In this document: positions 26,441-34,842 of the stretch, in pieces
Position numbering within the stretch: the stretch's first letter is position 1
How the letters are laid out: every line of letters starts with the position of its first letter
NCBI GenBank assembly: GCA_038207585.1
Contig: JBBQZP010000010.1
Span: forward strand, 1 to 64,000
Source: JBBQZP01 sp038207585
GTDB lineage: Bacteria > Pseudomonadota > Alphaproteobacteria > Rhodobacterales > Rhodobacteraceae
Direction of reading: 5' to 3'
DNA: 64,000 nucleotides
Notes under the pieces: generated by a model
Told to the model about the DNA's origin: nothing
What the model saw: the letters and a program-made list of their open reading frames with translations, nothing else
Database searches by the model: none
Program-made: the position numbers and the translations under genes

Positions 26441-26616
26441 ACCTGCTTTGGTTGACCCGCATGGCGCGCTGGGTGCGACATCCGCCCAGCCCCGCGCGGG
26501 TGAAGCTGGTGTTCACGGTGATCGCGATCTGCCTTGTGCTGGTGGCGGTGGAGCAGTTCATCGGCTGGCCAGAGTGGCTGACCACCAATGGAGGCACGCG
26601 CGGATTTCGGCCCTGA
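26437..26616 (+). CDS. Small single-helix membrane protein coupled to hpt
   Basis: This 59-codon frame begins with GTG overlapping the hpt stop (GTGA). The predicted protein has a basic N-terminus (RMARWVRHPPSPARVK), one strong hydrophobic helix at about residues 23-41 (LVFTVIAICLVLVAVEQFI) and a short polar tail with WPEWLT. The positive-inside layout and coupling support a real gene. I recall similar small proteins after hpt in related bacteria but could not verify this. Function unknown. Confidence 0.6.
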   Translation: MNLLWLTRMARWVRHPPSPARVKLVFTVIAICLVLVAVEQFIGWPEWLTTNGGTRGFRP

Positions 26617-26698
26617 CGGGACGTGTTGCGGAAATGTAATTTGGCGGCAGACCGTATGCAGGCTACCTTCCCACCAACGTCTTGCAGCGAGGGCAATC

Positions 26699-27589
26699 AT
26701 GCGTCGTATCCTTATCGGACTTTTGCTTGTCATGGCACTGGGGGGGGCCGGGTTCTGGGTCATCACAGCACCTGCGCCGCTGCCCGATGATGCAACCGCC
26801 GGTCTGACGGGCGATGCGGTGCACGGCGAGCAGGTGTTCTGGGCCGCAGGCTGTGCGTCGTGCCACATGGCCGAAGGTGCCACGGGCGAGGCCGAAAAGG
26901 TTTTGTCGGGCGGGCAGCGGTTTGCGAGCGCGTTTGGCACCTTCATCGCGCCCAACATCTCGCCCGACCCGGACCATGGCATCGGGAAATGGACGTTGCC
27001 TACGTTCGTGAATGCCGTTCAGCGCGGTATCGGGCCACAGGGCGAGCATCTGTACCCTGCCTTTCCCTATGCCGCTTACGCCAAGGCCGACATTCAGGAT
27101 ATCGTTGATCTGAAAGCCTTTATGGACACCCTGCCCCCATCGACAGCGCCCAGCCTGCCGCATGAGGTGGGCTTTCCCTTCAACATCCGCCGCAGTCTTG
27201 GCGGCTGGAAATGGCTTTTCACCTCGAAAGACTGGGTCGTGCAAGGCGATCTGACACCCGAGGAGGTGCGCGGCCGCTATATCGCAGAAGCGCTGGCCCA
27301 TTGCGGCGAATGTCACACGCCGCGCAACGCGGTCGGCGGGCTGGAGACGGGGCGCTGGCTGGCCGGCGCGCCTGATCCGTCGGGCAAGGGCCGCGTGCCC
27401 AACATCACGCCTGCGAAACTGACCTGGAGCAAGGATGAGATTGTCGAATATCTGACCTCGGGCTTCACGCCAGAGTATGACAGCGTCGGCGGCCACATGG
27501 CGCATGTGGTTGAAAACATGGCGAAGTTGCCAGAGAGTGACCGGGAAGCGGTTGCGGCCTATCTGGCAAAGGTGCCGGGGGTGGAATGA
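26699..27589 (+). CDS. Dihaem cytochrome c
   Basis: This is a 296-residue protein with an N-terminal hydrophobic signal or anchor (residues 3-22). It has two CxxCH haem sites: CASCH at about residue 53 and CGECH at about residue 203. Each is followed by cytochrome c fold segments such as FVNAVQRGIGPQGEHLYPAFPY and the methionine-containing GGHMAHVVENMAKL. The layout resembles the cytochrome subunits of membrane alcohol, aldehyde or sugar dehydrogenases, but no dehydrogenase is adjacent. The start at 26699 is chosen for the signal peptide; the frame upstream is not credible. Its stop overlaps the DUF427 gene. Confidence 0.88.
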   Translation: MRRILIGLLLVMALGGAGFWVITAPAPLPDDATAGLTGDAVHGEQVFWAAGCASCHMAEGATGEAEKVLSGGQRFASAFGTFIAPNISPDPDHGIGKWTLPTFVNAVQRGIGPQGEHLYPAFPYAAYAKADIQDIVDLKAFMDTLPPSTAPSLPHEVGFPFNIRRSLGGWKWLFTSKDWVVQGDLTPEEVRGRYIAEALAHCGECHTPRNAVGGLETGRWLAGAPDPSGKGRVPNITPAKLTWSKDEIVEYLTSGFTPEYDSVGGHMAHVVENMAKLPESDREAVAAYLAKVPGVE

Positions 27590-28059
27590 TGACGCTGCCG
27601 CCTGAATGTGTGCAAGACTACCCTCGCCCGCCTGCGTTGCAGCCCGTGCCCCAGCGCATCGTGATCCGGTTTGGTGGCGTTGTGGTGGCTGATACGACCC
27701 GCGCCTTGCGGGTGATCGAGACGCATCATCCACCGACCTATTATCTGCCGCCGCGAGATATACTGGCTGACCTTGATTCCGCCCCCGGCAGCAGTTTTTG
27801 CGAATGGAAGGGCAATGCGCACTATTTCAATGTGCGGTCCGGGGGCAAGACTGCACCCCGCGCCGCATGGGCCTATGACCGACCGACGCCCGGATTTGCG
27901 GCACTTGCTGGGTATGTCGCATTTTATCCGGCGATGATGGATGAGGTTTTCGTTGGCGATGCGCGCGTGACCCCGCAACCCGGCAGGTTCTATGGCGGCT
28001 GGGTCACACCCAACCTGACCGGACGCATCAAGGGCGCGCCCGGCACAGAAGGCTGGTGA
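27586..28059 (+). CDS. DUF427 domain protein
   Basis: This is a 157-residue protein with the DUF427 pattern: VIRFGGVVVADTTRALRVIE, then PPTYYLPPRDI, the CEWKGNAHYF core and AWAYDRPTPGFAALAGYVAFYP. Structures of this family show a small beta-barrel-like fold, and no reaction is established. It overlaps the cytochrome c gene (the start is ATG at 27586 or the next codon), so the two are coupled. The stop is immediately adjacent to the convergent lipA stop with no bases between. Confidence 0.82.
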   Translation: MMTLPPECVQDYPRPPALQPVPQRIVIRFGGVVVADTTRALRVIETHHPPTYYLPPRDILADLDSAPGSSFCEWKGNAHYFNVRSGGKTAPRAAWAYDRPTPGFAALAGYVAFYPAMMDEVFVGDARVTPQPGRFYGGWVTPNLTGRIKGAPGTEGW

Positions 28060-29013
28060 TCAGGCCCGCCCCAGCTTTGCCAATCTTGCATCCCGCAGGC
28101 GCGCGAAATCGTCACCCGCGTGATAGCTCGACCGGGTCAGCGGCGTGGCCGACACCATCAGGAACCCCTTGCCGTAGGCCGCTTTCTCGTAGCTTGCGAA
28201 TTCGTCGGGTGTCACGAACCGGTCGACCCGGTGATGCTTGGGCGTGGGTTGCAGATATTGCCCGATGGTCAGGAAATCGACATCCGCCGCGCGCATGTCA
28301 TCCATCACCTGCCGCACCGCCTGCGCGTCTTCGCCAAGGCCCACCATGATGCCGGATTTGGTAAAGATTGTCGGGTCCAGTTCCTTGATCCGCTGCAAAA
28401 GGCGCAGCGAGTGGAAATAGCGCGCGCCGGGGCGGACCTCGGGGTAGAGGCCGGGCACGGTTTCAAGGTTGTGGTTGAAGACATCGGGTTTAGCTTTAAC
28501 AACCACCTCTAACGCGCTGGGATCGCAGCGAATAAAGTCTGGCGTCAGAATCTCGATCGTGGTTGCGGGGGCTTGCCTGCGGATCGCGCGGATGGTTTGC
28601 GCAAAATGCTCGGCCCCGCCATCCTCGATGTCGTCGCGGTCAACGCTGGTGATGACCACATGGTTCAGCCCCAGCTTTTTCACTGCATCCGCCACCCGGC
28701 CCGGCTCGAACACGTCCAGATCTTCGGGCGGCTTTCCAGTGGCGATGTTGCAAAAGGTGCAGGCGCGCGTGCAAACCTCGCCCATGATCATCATGGTGGC
28801 GTGGCCCTGGCTCCAGCATTCGCCGACGTTGGGGCAACCGGCTTCCTCGCACACCGTGACCAGACGATGCTCGCGGATGATGTCGCGGGTTTGCTTGTAC
28901 CCCTCCGACGTGGGGGCCTTGACCCTGATCCAGTCCGGTTTCTTGGGTTGCGCGTTATCAGCACGCCGCGCCTTTTCAGGGTGGCGCTGTTCCGGGATTT
29001 TGAGGTCGCGCAC
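28060..29013 (-). CDS. lipA: Lipoyl synthase
   Basis: This is a 317-residue radical-SAM enzyme that inserts two sulfurs into protein-bound octanoyl groups. It has the auxiliary cluster motif CEEAGCPNVGEC and the SAM cluster motif CTRACTFC, then TGKPPEDLD and the closing RSSYHAGDDFA. I prefer GTG 29013 (VRDLKIPEQRHPEK), eight bases after AGGGA, over the GTG at 29040, because the extra nine residues (MQSSQREFF) do not look like LipA. It is divergent from aqpZ. Confidence 0.95.
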   Translation of the reverse strand: MRDLKIPEQRHPEKARRADNAQPKKPDWIRVKAPTSEGYKQTRDIIREHRLVTVCEEAGCPNVGECWSQGHATMMIMGEVCTRACTFCNIATGKPPEDLDVFEPGRVADAVKKLGLNHVVITSVDRDDIEDGGAEHFAQTIRAIRRQAPATTIEILTPDFIRCDPSALEVVVKAKPDVFNHNLETVPGLYPEVRPGARYFHSLRLLQRIKELDPTIFTKSGIMVGLGEDAQAVRQVMDDMRAADVDFLTIGQYLQPTPKHHRVDRFVTPDEFASYEKAAYGKGFLMVSATPLTRSSYHAGDDFARLRDARLAKLGRA

Positions 29014-29137
29014 GAAAAATTCCCTCTGACTGCTCTGCACCAGAAGAATAGGCTCTTATCGGGGGCAGAACAACCGTTGGCCAGATATGTTTCTGCGCGC
29101 GGTGTCCCCTTTTGGTTGAATGTGAAACGGAGGGGTT

Positions 29138-29836
29138 ATGACGAAAAAACTGGTGGCCGAGGCGCTTGGGACGTTTATCCTTGTGCTGTTTGGATGTGGG
29201 GCGGCGGTCTTGATGGGCGCGCAGATCGGGATGCTTGGCATTGCGTTCGCCTTTGGCCTAGCCATTGTGGCGGCAGCATACGGGCTTGGCGCGATTTCAG
29301 GCGCGCATCTTAACCCCGCGGTATCGCTAGGGTTTGTCTGCGCAGGCCGGATGCAGATTGGCGAATTCGTGGGCTATGCGGTTGCGCAGTGCGCGGGCGC
29401 GTTGGCGGGGGCGGCAGTCTTGCTGCTGATCGCATCAGGCAAGGCGGATTATGTGCTGGCCACGAACGGGCTGGGGCAGAACGGCTTTGGTCCGGGCTAT
29501 CTGGGCGAATATTCGATGACTGCGGCGCTGGTCTTTGAATTCGTGATGACGTTCCTGTTCGTTGCGGTCATCCTTGGCGCCACCCATCCGGCGCGCAAGA
29601 CCGATGCTTCGTTGCAACTTGCGGGGCTTGCTATCGGCCTGACGCTGGTTGCGATCCATCTGGTGGGCATCAATGTGACGGGCGTTTCGGTGAACCCGGC
29701 GCGGTCGTTCGGTCCGGCGGTTCTGGTCGGCGGCAAGGCGCTGGCCGATCTGTGGGTGTTCATCGTGGCACCTTTAGCGGGCGGCGCTTTGGCGGGCATC
29801 GTTTATGCCGCAGGGATCACCCGCGCCGAACCCTGA
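29138..29836 (+). CDS. aqpZ: Aquaporin Z
   Basis: This is a 232-residue channel with six hydrophobic helices and the two NPA boxes GAHLNPAVSLGF (about residue 61) and GVSVNPARSFGPA (about residue 185). The Arg after the second NPA is part of the water-selective filter, and no glyceroporin-type Asp is seen, so AqpZ rather than GlpF is favoured. A strong GGAGGGG ribosome site precedes it. The gene ends at a GC-rich hairpin shared with the convergent gene. Confidence 0.93.
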   Translation: MTKKLVAEALGTFILVLFGCGAAVLMGAQIGMLGIAFAFGLAIVAAAYGLGAISGAHLNPAVSLGFVCAGRMQIGEFVGYAVAQCAGALAGAAVLLLIASGKADYVLATNGLGQNGFGPGYLGEYSMTAALVFEFVMTFLFVAVILGATHPARKTDASLQLAGLAIGLTLVAIHLVGINVTGVSVNPARSFGPAVLVGGKALADLWVFIVAPLAGGALAGIVYAAGITRAEP

Positions 29837-29842
29837 AAAACC

Positions 29843-29873
29843 GGGGTGCGGCGCGGGCTTTGCGGCGCACCCC
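29843..29873. terminator. Bidirectional hairpin between convergent genes
   Basis: GGGGTGCG (29843-29850) and CGCACCCC (29866-29873) form an 8-bp stem around 15 bases, between the aqpZ stop and the stop of the DUF6456 gene. There is an A run before it on the plus strand (GAAAAACC), so it terminates best on the minus strand. Confidence 0.6.
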
Positions 29874-31045
29874 TACCCGATCAGCGGGCCCGACCGCCCA
29901 TACGCCTCGTCATAGTGCCGGCGCAGGCGTTGCAGGGCGATGCGCAGCACAATCTTGCCCGACCGCGCCGACCAGCCCATGCGTTGCTCGGCCAGTTCCA
30001 ACCCCTCCAGATAGCAGCAGCAGCGCAGCACCATGTCGCCCAGACCGGGGCCAAGTTCGCGAAGCGCCGTCGCCACACGGTCGCGGGCCGCGCGCGGGCC
30101 TTCGGCAATACCGGCATCGGCGCGAAAGCCGCCCCGGTCACCCGCCGTCAGGAATCGGTCCCAGTTCTGCGCCACGCGCGGGCCCATCTGGGCCAGTTCG
30201 AAATCTTCGCGCAGACGCTCTGCCGCCTCGACCAGTTCGCCCTCAAGAAACAGCCGTCCGTCCTTGTCACGCCGCCGGGCCAGCACGGCGACCGGGCTTT
30301 CGGCGGCGTTATAGCGCAGGCGGCGCGGGCCATCCTCGCCGTCGATGCTGCGGGTATCCCAATCGCGGTGCTGATCGGCGAAAGGGGCGGCCCCTTCGGC
30401 AAAGCCGCCCGTGCGGCGCGCGTCTTCATCCTGCATCCGCTTCAAAGCGGAACGTCCGGCCTGCGTAATCTCATACGTTGCGATGCGGCCATTCTTGCGG
30501 CATGCGATCCAGTCTTTCAGCGCGAAGGCCTGTGCGACGGGGCGGTCCACCACCGCCATCTGCAACATGCGCCCGTCCGCGCCCTGACGCAGCACCGCAG
30601 CTTTCTCCATATCGGCGGCAATCGCCAGAACGGCACCCGGTTCCTGCAGGCGGCGCAGGATACGGCGGGCCTCGCGGCCAATTGTTTCATCATCCATGAC
30701 GGAAGGGGTCGGGCGAATGGCAGCAGACATGCGGGTCTTGTCCTTTTTCTGAATATCCGTGTCATGAAGGGGCGGTTTGCGCCCCAGAACCGTCAGCGCC
30801 TCATCCACCAAAGGATCATCCCTGCGGTTTTCATAGCGTCGGACCTGCCGCATGACAGTCGAGGCATGGCAACCCTTTTGCCGCGCAAGTTCGCGCAGCG
30901 ACATGCCATCCTCGGTATGGTCAAGATAGGTCCGGACGGCATCGGGCAACCAGTCAGGCAGACGGGGTGGCATGGCAAGGTTCGATGGCATAGGCGCGCA
31001 CCGTGAGGGATCGGAAAGGGAGGTGATCATTTCAGACTTGGACAT
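29873..31045 (-). CDS. Helix-turn-helix protein with DUF6456 domain
   Basis: This is a 390-residue protein. Near residues 45-85 it has a helix-turn-helix (MSLRELARQKGCHASTVMRQ). The C-terminal 150 residues carry the DUF6456 pattern LREDFELAQMGPRVAQNWDR and GPGLGDMVLRCCCYLEGLELAEQRMGW followed by SGKIVLRIALQRLRRHY. It is probably a DNA-binding regulator found in Rhodobacterales and relatives; its targets are unknown. The ATG at 31045 is preferred over TTG 31051. It is divergent from a DUF6477 gene, with a DnaA box and an inverted repeat between them. Confidence 0.75.
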   Translation of the reverse strand: MSKSEMITSLSDPSRCAPMPSNLAMPPRLPDWLPDAVRTYLDHTEDGMSLRELARQKGCHASTVMRQVRRYENRRDDPLVDEALTVLGRKPPLHDTDIQKKDKTRMSAAIRPTPSVMDDETIGREARRILRRLQEPGAVLAIAADMEKAAVLRQGADGRMLQMAVVDRPVAQAFALKDWIACRKNGRIATYEITQAGRSALKRMQDEDARRTGGFAEGAAPFADQHRDWDTRSIDGEDGPRRLRYNAAESPVAVLARRRDKDGRLFLEGELVEAAERLREDFELAQMGPRVAQNWDRFLTAGDRGGFRADAGIAEGPRAARDRVATALRELGPGLGDMVLRCCCYLEGLELAEQRMGWSARSGKIVLRIALQRLRRHYDEAYGRSGPLIG

Positions 31046-31094
31046 TTGCAACCCTGAGTGGCATTTCTTACCCGTTCGTTAATAATTTCCTATT

Positions 31095-31103
31095 TGTGGA
31101 TAA
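31095..31103 (-). promoter_or_regulatory. Perfect DnaA box
   Basis: TGTGGATAA on the plus strand is TTATCCACA on the minus strand, an exact match to the consensus DnaA box. It lies in an AT-rich 166-base region between the divergent DUF6456 and DUF6477 genes. One box does not make an origin, but it may couple these genes to replication. Confidence 0.5.
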
Positions 31104-31127
31104 TTGTTTCGAATTCCTAAACAATTA
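31101..31127. promoter_or_regulatory. 9-bp inverted repeat, probable operator
   Basis: TAATTGTTT (31101-31109) and AAACAATTA (31119-31127) are perfect arms 9 bases apart, overlapping the DnaA box by three bases. The centre-to-centre distance (18 bases, under two helical turns) suits a dimeric DNA-binding protein. The adjacent helix-turn-helix protein is a natural candidate (inference). Confidence 0.5.
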
Positions 31128-31211
31128 AGTAACCTGCGCACGCTGGTTGTGTTTGAAATGCAACGCCGGGTTGCGTCGGTGCAGGGTCATCCTCCCAACC
31201 TGGAGGCTTTG

Positions 31212-31505
31212 ATGAACGACCTGACCGACGTGCTTGCCAACCTGCGCCGCCCGCGTTTACTGATCCGCGCGGCGCGTCACGGCATGGCCGACTATCGCCG
31301 CGACCGCGATCTGAAGCGCATGATTGACGCGCATGGCGTGACTGCGGCAGAAGTGGCGCTGCCCCGATTGTTTCGGGTTGAAGAACAATTGGAGCGGACG
31401 CGCAAGAACGGCGACGCCGGCTATTCGCTGGGTCACCACATCGAGGTGTTGATTGCGATCATGGCCGAAGCGACACTTCTGCCGCGTCGCGAGGCAGGTA
31501 TTTAA
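31212..31505 (+). CDS. DUF6477 family protein
   Basis: This is a 97-residue protein beginning MNDLTDVLANLRRPRLLIRA and continuing ARHGMADYRRDRDLKRMI. It is rich in basic residues and without membrane helices, and fits DUF6477. The start at 31212 is chosen because GGAGG (31202-31206) lies five bases before it; the frame is open further upstream but that part is not protein-like. Function unknown. It is divergent from the DUF6456 regulator; the pairing suggests shared control. Confidence 0.75.
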   Translation: MNDLTDVLANLRRPRLLIRAARHGMADYRRDRDLKRMIDAHGVTAAEVALPRLFRVEEQLERTRKNGDAGYSLGHHIEVLIAIMAEATLLPRREAGI

Positions 31506-31513
31506 ATCGCGCA

Positions 31514-31540
31514 GCCGCCCCCGGAAGGGCGGCCCGCTTT
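31514..31540. terminator. GC hairpin between convergent DUF6477 and MttB-like genes
   Basis: GCCGCCC (31514-31520) and GGGCGGC (31527-31533) make a perfect 7-bp stem with a 6-base loop, followed by CCGCTTTAT. It probably terminates both genes. Confidence 0.55.
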
Positions 31541-31541
31541 A

Positions 31542-33083
31542 TCAGATGAAGGCGTCGGGCATCGACGCCTTTTTCCTGGCCACATAGTCGTGCAGCGCCT
31601 CGGCTGTGCCGGGGTCAAGCTCGGGCGCCTGATAATCGCCCAGCATCTTTTTCACCCGTTCGGCGGCCAGCGTTTCGGTATCGCGCGCGCCTTCTTCGTC
31701 CCATGTCTCGAACGGTTTGTAATCCAGAAGGTCCGACCGCCAGAACGCCGTCTTGAAATTGTCCTGCGTGTGCTGGCATCCCAGATAATGCCCGCCGGGG
31801 CCAACCTCGCGGATGGCGTCCATGCCTTGCCCGTTCTCATCCATGATGATCCCCTTGGCCAGATGGTGCAGCGTGCCAAGCTGATCGGCGTCCATCACGA
31901 ATTTTTCGTAACTGCTGACCAACCCGCCCTCAAGCCAGCCGCACGCATGCAGCATGAAGTTCACACCCGACAAAAGCGCCATGTTCAGGCTGTTCGCCGT
32001 TTCATACGCCGCCTGCGCATCGGGCAATTTTGATCCGCAGAACGACCCGCCTGACCGGTAGGGCAGGTTCATGCGCCGTGCCAGTTGCCCTGCGCCATAG
32101 GTGATGTGGGCGGCCTCGGGTGTGCCGAATGTGGGCGCGCCAGAGTTCATGTCGATGCTGGTCACGAAGGCGCCGAAAATCACCGGGGCGCCTTTGCGCA
32201 CCAGCTGGCTGTAGGCGACGCCTGCCAGAACCTCGGCCAGAACCTGCGTCAGGGTGCCTGCCACCGTGACCGGGGCCATCGCACCGCCCACGATAAACGG
32301 GCTGACAATCGCCGCCTGCCCGGCCCGTGCATAAACTTCCAAAGCGCCCATCATCGTGGAATCGAACGTCAGGGGCGAGTTGATGTTGATCAGCGATGTC
32401 ATCACAACGTTCTGATCAACCACATCTGTGCCGAACAGAATTTTCGACATCTCGACCGAATCCTCGGCCCGGACGGGTTCGGTGACCGACCCCATATAGG
32501 GCTTGTCGGACAGGGTCATGTGCGCGAGCAACATATCCAGATGGCGCTTGTTCACCGGAACATCGGTCGGCTCACAGACCGTGCCGCCCGAATGGTGCAG
32601 CCATTTCGACATGTAGCCCAGCTTCACGAAGTTCTGGAAATCGGCGATGGTCGCATAGCGCCGCCCGCCGGACTGGTCGCGCACGAAGGGCGGGCCATAG
32701 ACCGGGGCCAGCACCAGATTGCGGCCGCCAACCTCGACATTGCGCGCGGGGTTGCGCGCGAGTTGGGTGAATTTCGACGGGGCGGTTGCGCAAAGTTTGC
32801 GGGCAAGACCGCGCGGAATATGAACCCGCTCGCCCTTCACATCGGCGCCAGCCGCGCGCCACAAGGCCAAGGCACCGGGGTTATCAAGGAAGTTGACGCC
32901 GACCTCTTCCAGCACGGTGTCGGCGTTCCATTCGATGATCGCCAGCGCTTCTTCGTTCAGGATCTCGAAGTTCGGGATGTTGCGGGTGATGAATCGCGCC
33001 GTCTCAAAACTGACAGCCGTGCGTTCTGCCCGCCGTGTTGCACCGCCACCGCCGCGCGCCCTGCGTCCTGCAACTTCGTTCAT
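31542..33083 (-). CDS. MttB-family corrinoid methyltransferase without pyrrolysine
   Basis: This is a 513-residue member of the trimethylamine methyltransferase (MttB) superfamily. Typical segments are FGTPEAAHITYGAGQLARRM, PYRSGGSFCGSKLPDAQAA and a C-terminal VGPGGHYLGCQHTQDNFK. The frame contains no in-frame TAG, so it is a non-pyrrolysine homologue. Characterised homologues of this type demethylate glycine betaine, proline betaine or similar quaternary amines using a corrinoid protein (established for MtgB and relatives). Here no MttC-like corrinoid protein or reductive activase is adjacent, so the substrate and partner are unknown. It is divergent from guaA. Confidence 0.85.
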   Translation of the reverse strand: MNEVAGRRARGGGGATRRAERTAVSFETARFITRNIPNFEILNEEALAIIEWNADTVLEEVGVNFLDNPGALALWRAAGADVKGERVHIPRGLARKLCATAPSKFTQLARNPARNVEVGGRNLVLAPVYGPPFVRDQSGGRRYATIADFQNFVKLGYMSKWLHHSGGTVCEPTDVPVNKRHLDMLLAHMTLSDKPYMGSVTEPVRAEDSVEMSKILFGTDVVDQNVVMTSLININSPLTFDSTMMGALEVYARAGQAAIVSPFIVGGAMAPVTVAGTLTQVLAEVLAGVAYSQLVRKGAPVIFGAFVTSIDMNSGAPTFGTPEAAHITYGAGQLARRMNLPYRSGGSFCGSKLPDAQAAYETANSLNMALLSGVNFMLHACGWLEGGLVSSYEKFVMDADQLGTLHHLAKGIIMDENGQGMDAIREVGPGGHYLGCQHTQDNFKTAFWRSDLLDYKPFETWDEEGARDTETLAAERVKKMLGDYQAPELDPGTAEALHDYVARKKASMPDAFI

Positions 33084-33249
33084 CGCCTGTCTCCGCTTAT
33101 TTCATCGCCCCGAAGGCCCTGTCCGCTTATGCCGCGTCCCGCCGCAACGCCGCCCCCCGATTGCGTCGTTTGCCGCCCGAAAACGACATATGGCGCACCA
33201 GACCGCAGCCCCCCTTGCGATTCCCCCCCGCGCGCCTTATTCCGCGAAA

Positions 33250-34818
33250 ATGACCCAACATGATCGACTGCTTATCATTGATTTCGGCAGCCAGGTGACG
33301 CAGCTTATCGCGCGTCGGTTGCGCGAATTGCGTGTCTATTGCGAAATTCACCCCTTCAACAAAGTGGATGATGCCTTTCTGGCAGAGTTTGCGCCGAAAG
33401 CGGTGATCCTTTCGGGTGGGCCGTCGTCGGTGTTTACCGAAGGCGCGCCGATGCCGCCCGCCGGGGTGTTCAAGCTGGGCGTGCCGGTGCTTGGCATCTG
33501 TTATGGCCAGCAGGTCATGATGCATCTTCTGGGGGGCCGCGTCGAACGTGGACACGGCACCGCCGAATTCGGCCGCGCATTCGTGACGCCGACCGATGCG
33601 ACGCTGCCCCTGCTGGATGGCTGGTTCGACCCCAATACCACCGCCGGGCGCGAGCAGGTCTGGATGAGCCACGGCGATCATGTGTCCGCCATTGCCCCCG
33701 GCTTTCAGGTTTACGGCACCTCGCCCAACGCGCCCTTTGCCATCACCGCTGACCCCGCGCGCCATTTCTACGCCGTGCAGTTCCACCCCGAGGTACACCA
33801 CACCCCAAAGGGAGCGACGCTTTACAAGAATTTTGTCGCGATGGCGGGGTTCAAGGGCGACTGGACGATGGGCGCTTACCGGGCCGAGGCGATTGCGAAA
33901 ATCCGCGAACAGGTGGGCGATGCCAAGGTGATATGCGGGTTGTCGGGAGGTGTTGATTCGTCGGTCGCAGCCGTGCTGATCCACGAGGCCATCGGCGATC
34001 AGCTTACCTGCGTGTTTGTTGATCACGGCCTGCTGCGGTTGGGCGAGGCCGAACAGGTCGTGACCATGTTCCGCGACCACTACAACATGCCGCTGATCCA
34101 TGCCGATGAGGCGGACCTCTTTCTTGGGGCTTTAGAAGGCGTCAGCGACCCCGAGACAAAGCGCAAGATTATCGGAAGGCTTTTTATCGACGTGTTTCAG
34201 AAACACGCAACCGACGTGGGCGGGGCCAAGTTTCTGGCGCAGGGCACGCTTTACCCTGATGTCATCGAATCGGTCAGCTTTTCGGGCGGCCCGTCTGTCA
34301 CGATCAAATCGCACCACAATGTCGGCGGGTTGCCTGAAAAGATGGGGCTGAAACTGGTCGAACCCCTGCGCGAGTTGTTCAAGGATGAGGTTCGCGCGCT
34401 GGGGCGTGAGCTTGGCCTGCCCGACAGCTTTATCGGACGCCACCCGTTTCCCGGCCCCGGCCTTGCAATCCGCTGCCCCGGCGAGATCACCCGCGAAAAG
34501 TTGGAGATTCTGCGCCGTGCCGATGCCGTCTACATTGACCAGATCCGCAAACACGGGCTTTATGACGAGATCTGGCAGGCTTTTGTCGCTATCCTTCCCG
34601 TCCGCACCGTTGGCGTTATGGGCGACGGGCGGACCTACGATTTCGCCTGCGCCTTGCGCGCCGTCACAAGCGTTGACGGGATGACGGCGGATTATTACCC
34701 CTTTACCCATGATTTCCTTGGCGAGACGGCCACTCGGATCATAAATGAGGTGCCGGGGATCAATCGGGTGACCTACGACATCACCTCCAAACCGCCCGGC
34801 ACGATCGAATGGGAATGA
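33250..34818 (+). CDS. guaA: GMP synthase (glutamine-hydrolysing)
   Basis: This is a 522-residue enzyme converting XMP to GMP. The N-terminal amidotransferase has Cys84 in GICYGQQ and the His-Glu pair in VQFHPEVHHT. The ATP pyrophosphatase P-loop is SGGVDSS (about 235-241). The C-terminal dimerisation domain ends with ITSKPPGTIEWE, the usual terminus. The start at 33250 (MTQHDRLLIIDFG) is supported by alignment of the family start; the open frame upstream is spurious. An ABM-domain gene follows after 24 bases. Confidence 0.97.
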   Translation: MTQHDRLLIIDFGSQVTQLIARRLRELRVYCEIHPFNKVDDAFLAEFAPKAVILSGGPSSVFTEGAPMPPAGVFKLGVPVLGICYGQQVMMHLLGGRVERGHGTAEFGRAFVTPTDATLPLLDGWFDPNTTAGREQVWMSHGDHVSAIAPGFQVYGTSPNAPFAITADPARHFYAVQFHPEVHHTPKGATLYKNFVAMAGFKGDWTMGAYRAEAIAKIREQVGDAKVICGLSGGVDSSVAAVLIHEAIGDQLTCVFVDHGLLRLGEAEQVVTMFRDHYNMPLIHADEADLFLGALEGVSDPETKRKIIGRLFIDVFQKHATDVGGAKFLAQGTLYPDVIESVSFSGGPSVTIKSHHNVGGLPEKMGLKLVEPLRELFKDEVRALGRELGLPDSFIGRHPFPGPGLAIRCPGEITREKLEILRRADAVYIDQIRKHGLYDEIWQAFVAILPVRTVGVMGDGRTYDFACALRAVTSVDGMTADYYPFTHDFLGETATRIINEVPGINRVTYDITSKPPGTIEWE

Positions 34819-34842
34819 CCTGACCGCCAAAAGGAGGCGCAG

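Noticed and set aside
31046..31211. Replication origin
   Set aside because: Only one DnaA box was found and the neighbouring genes are not those usual at an origin.
31542..33083. Pyrrolysine-containing trimethylamine methyltransferase
   Set aside because: There is no in-frame amber codon in the 513-codon gene and no pyl genes are in view, so it is a non-pyrrolysine homologue.
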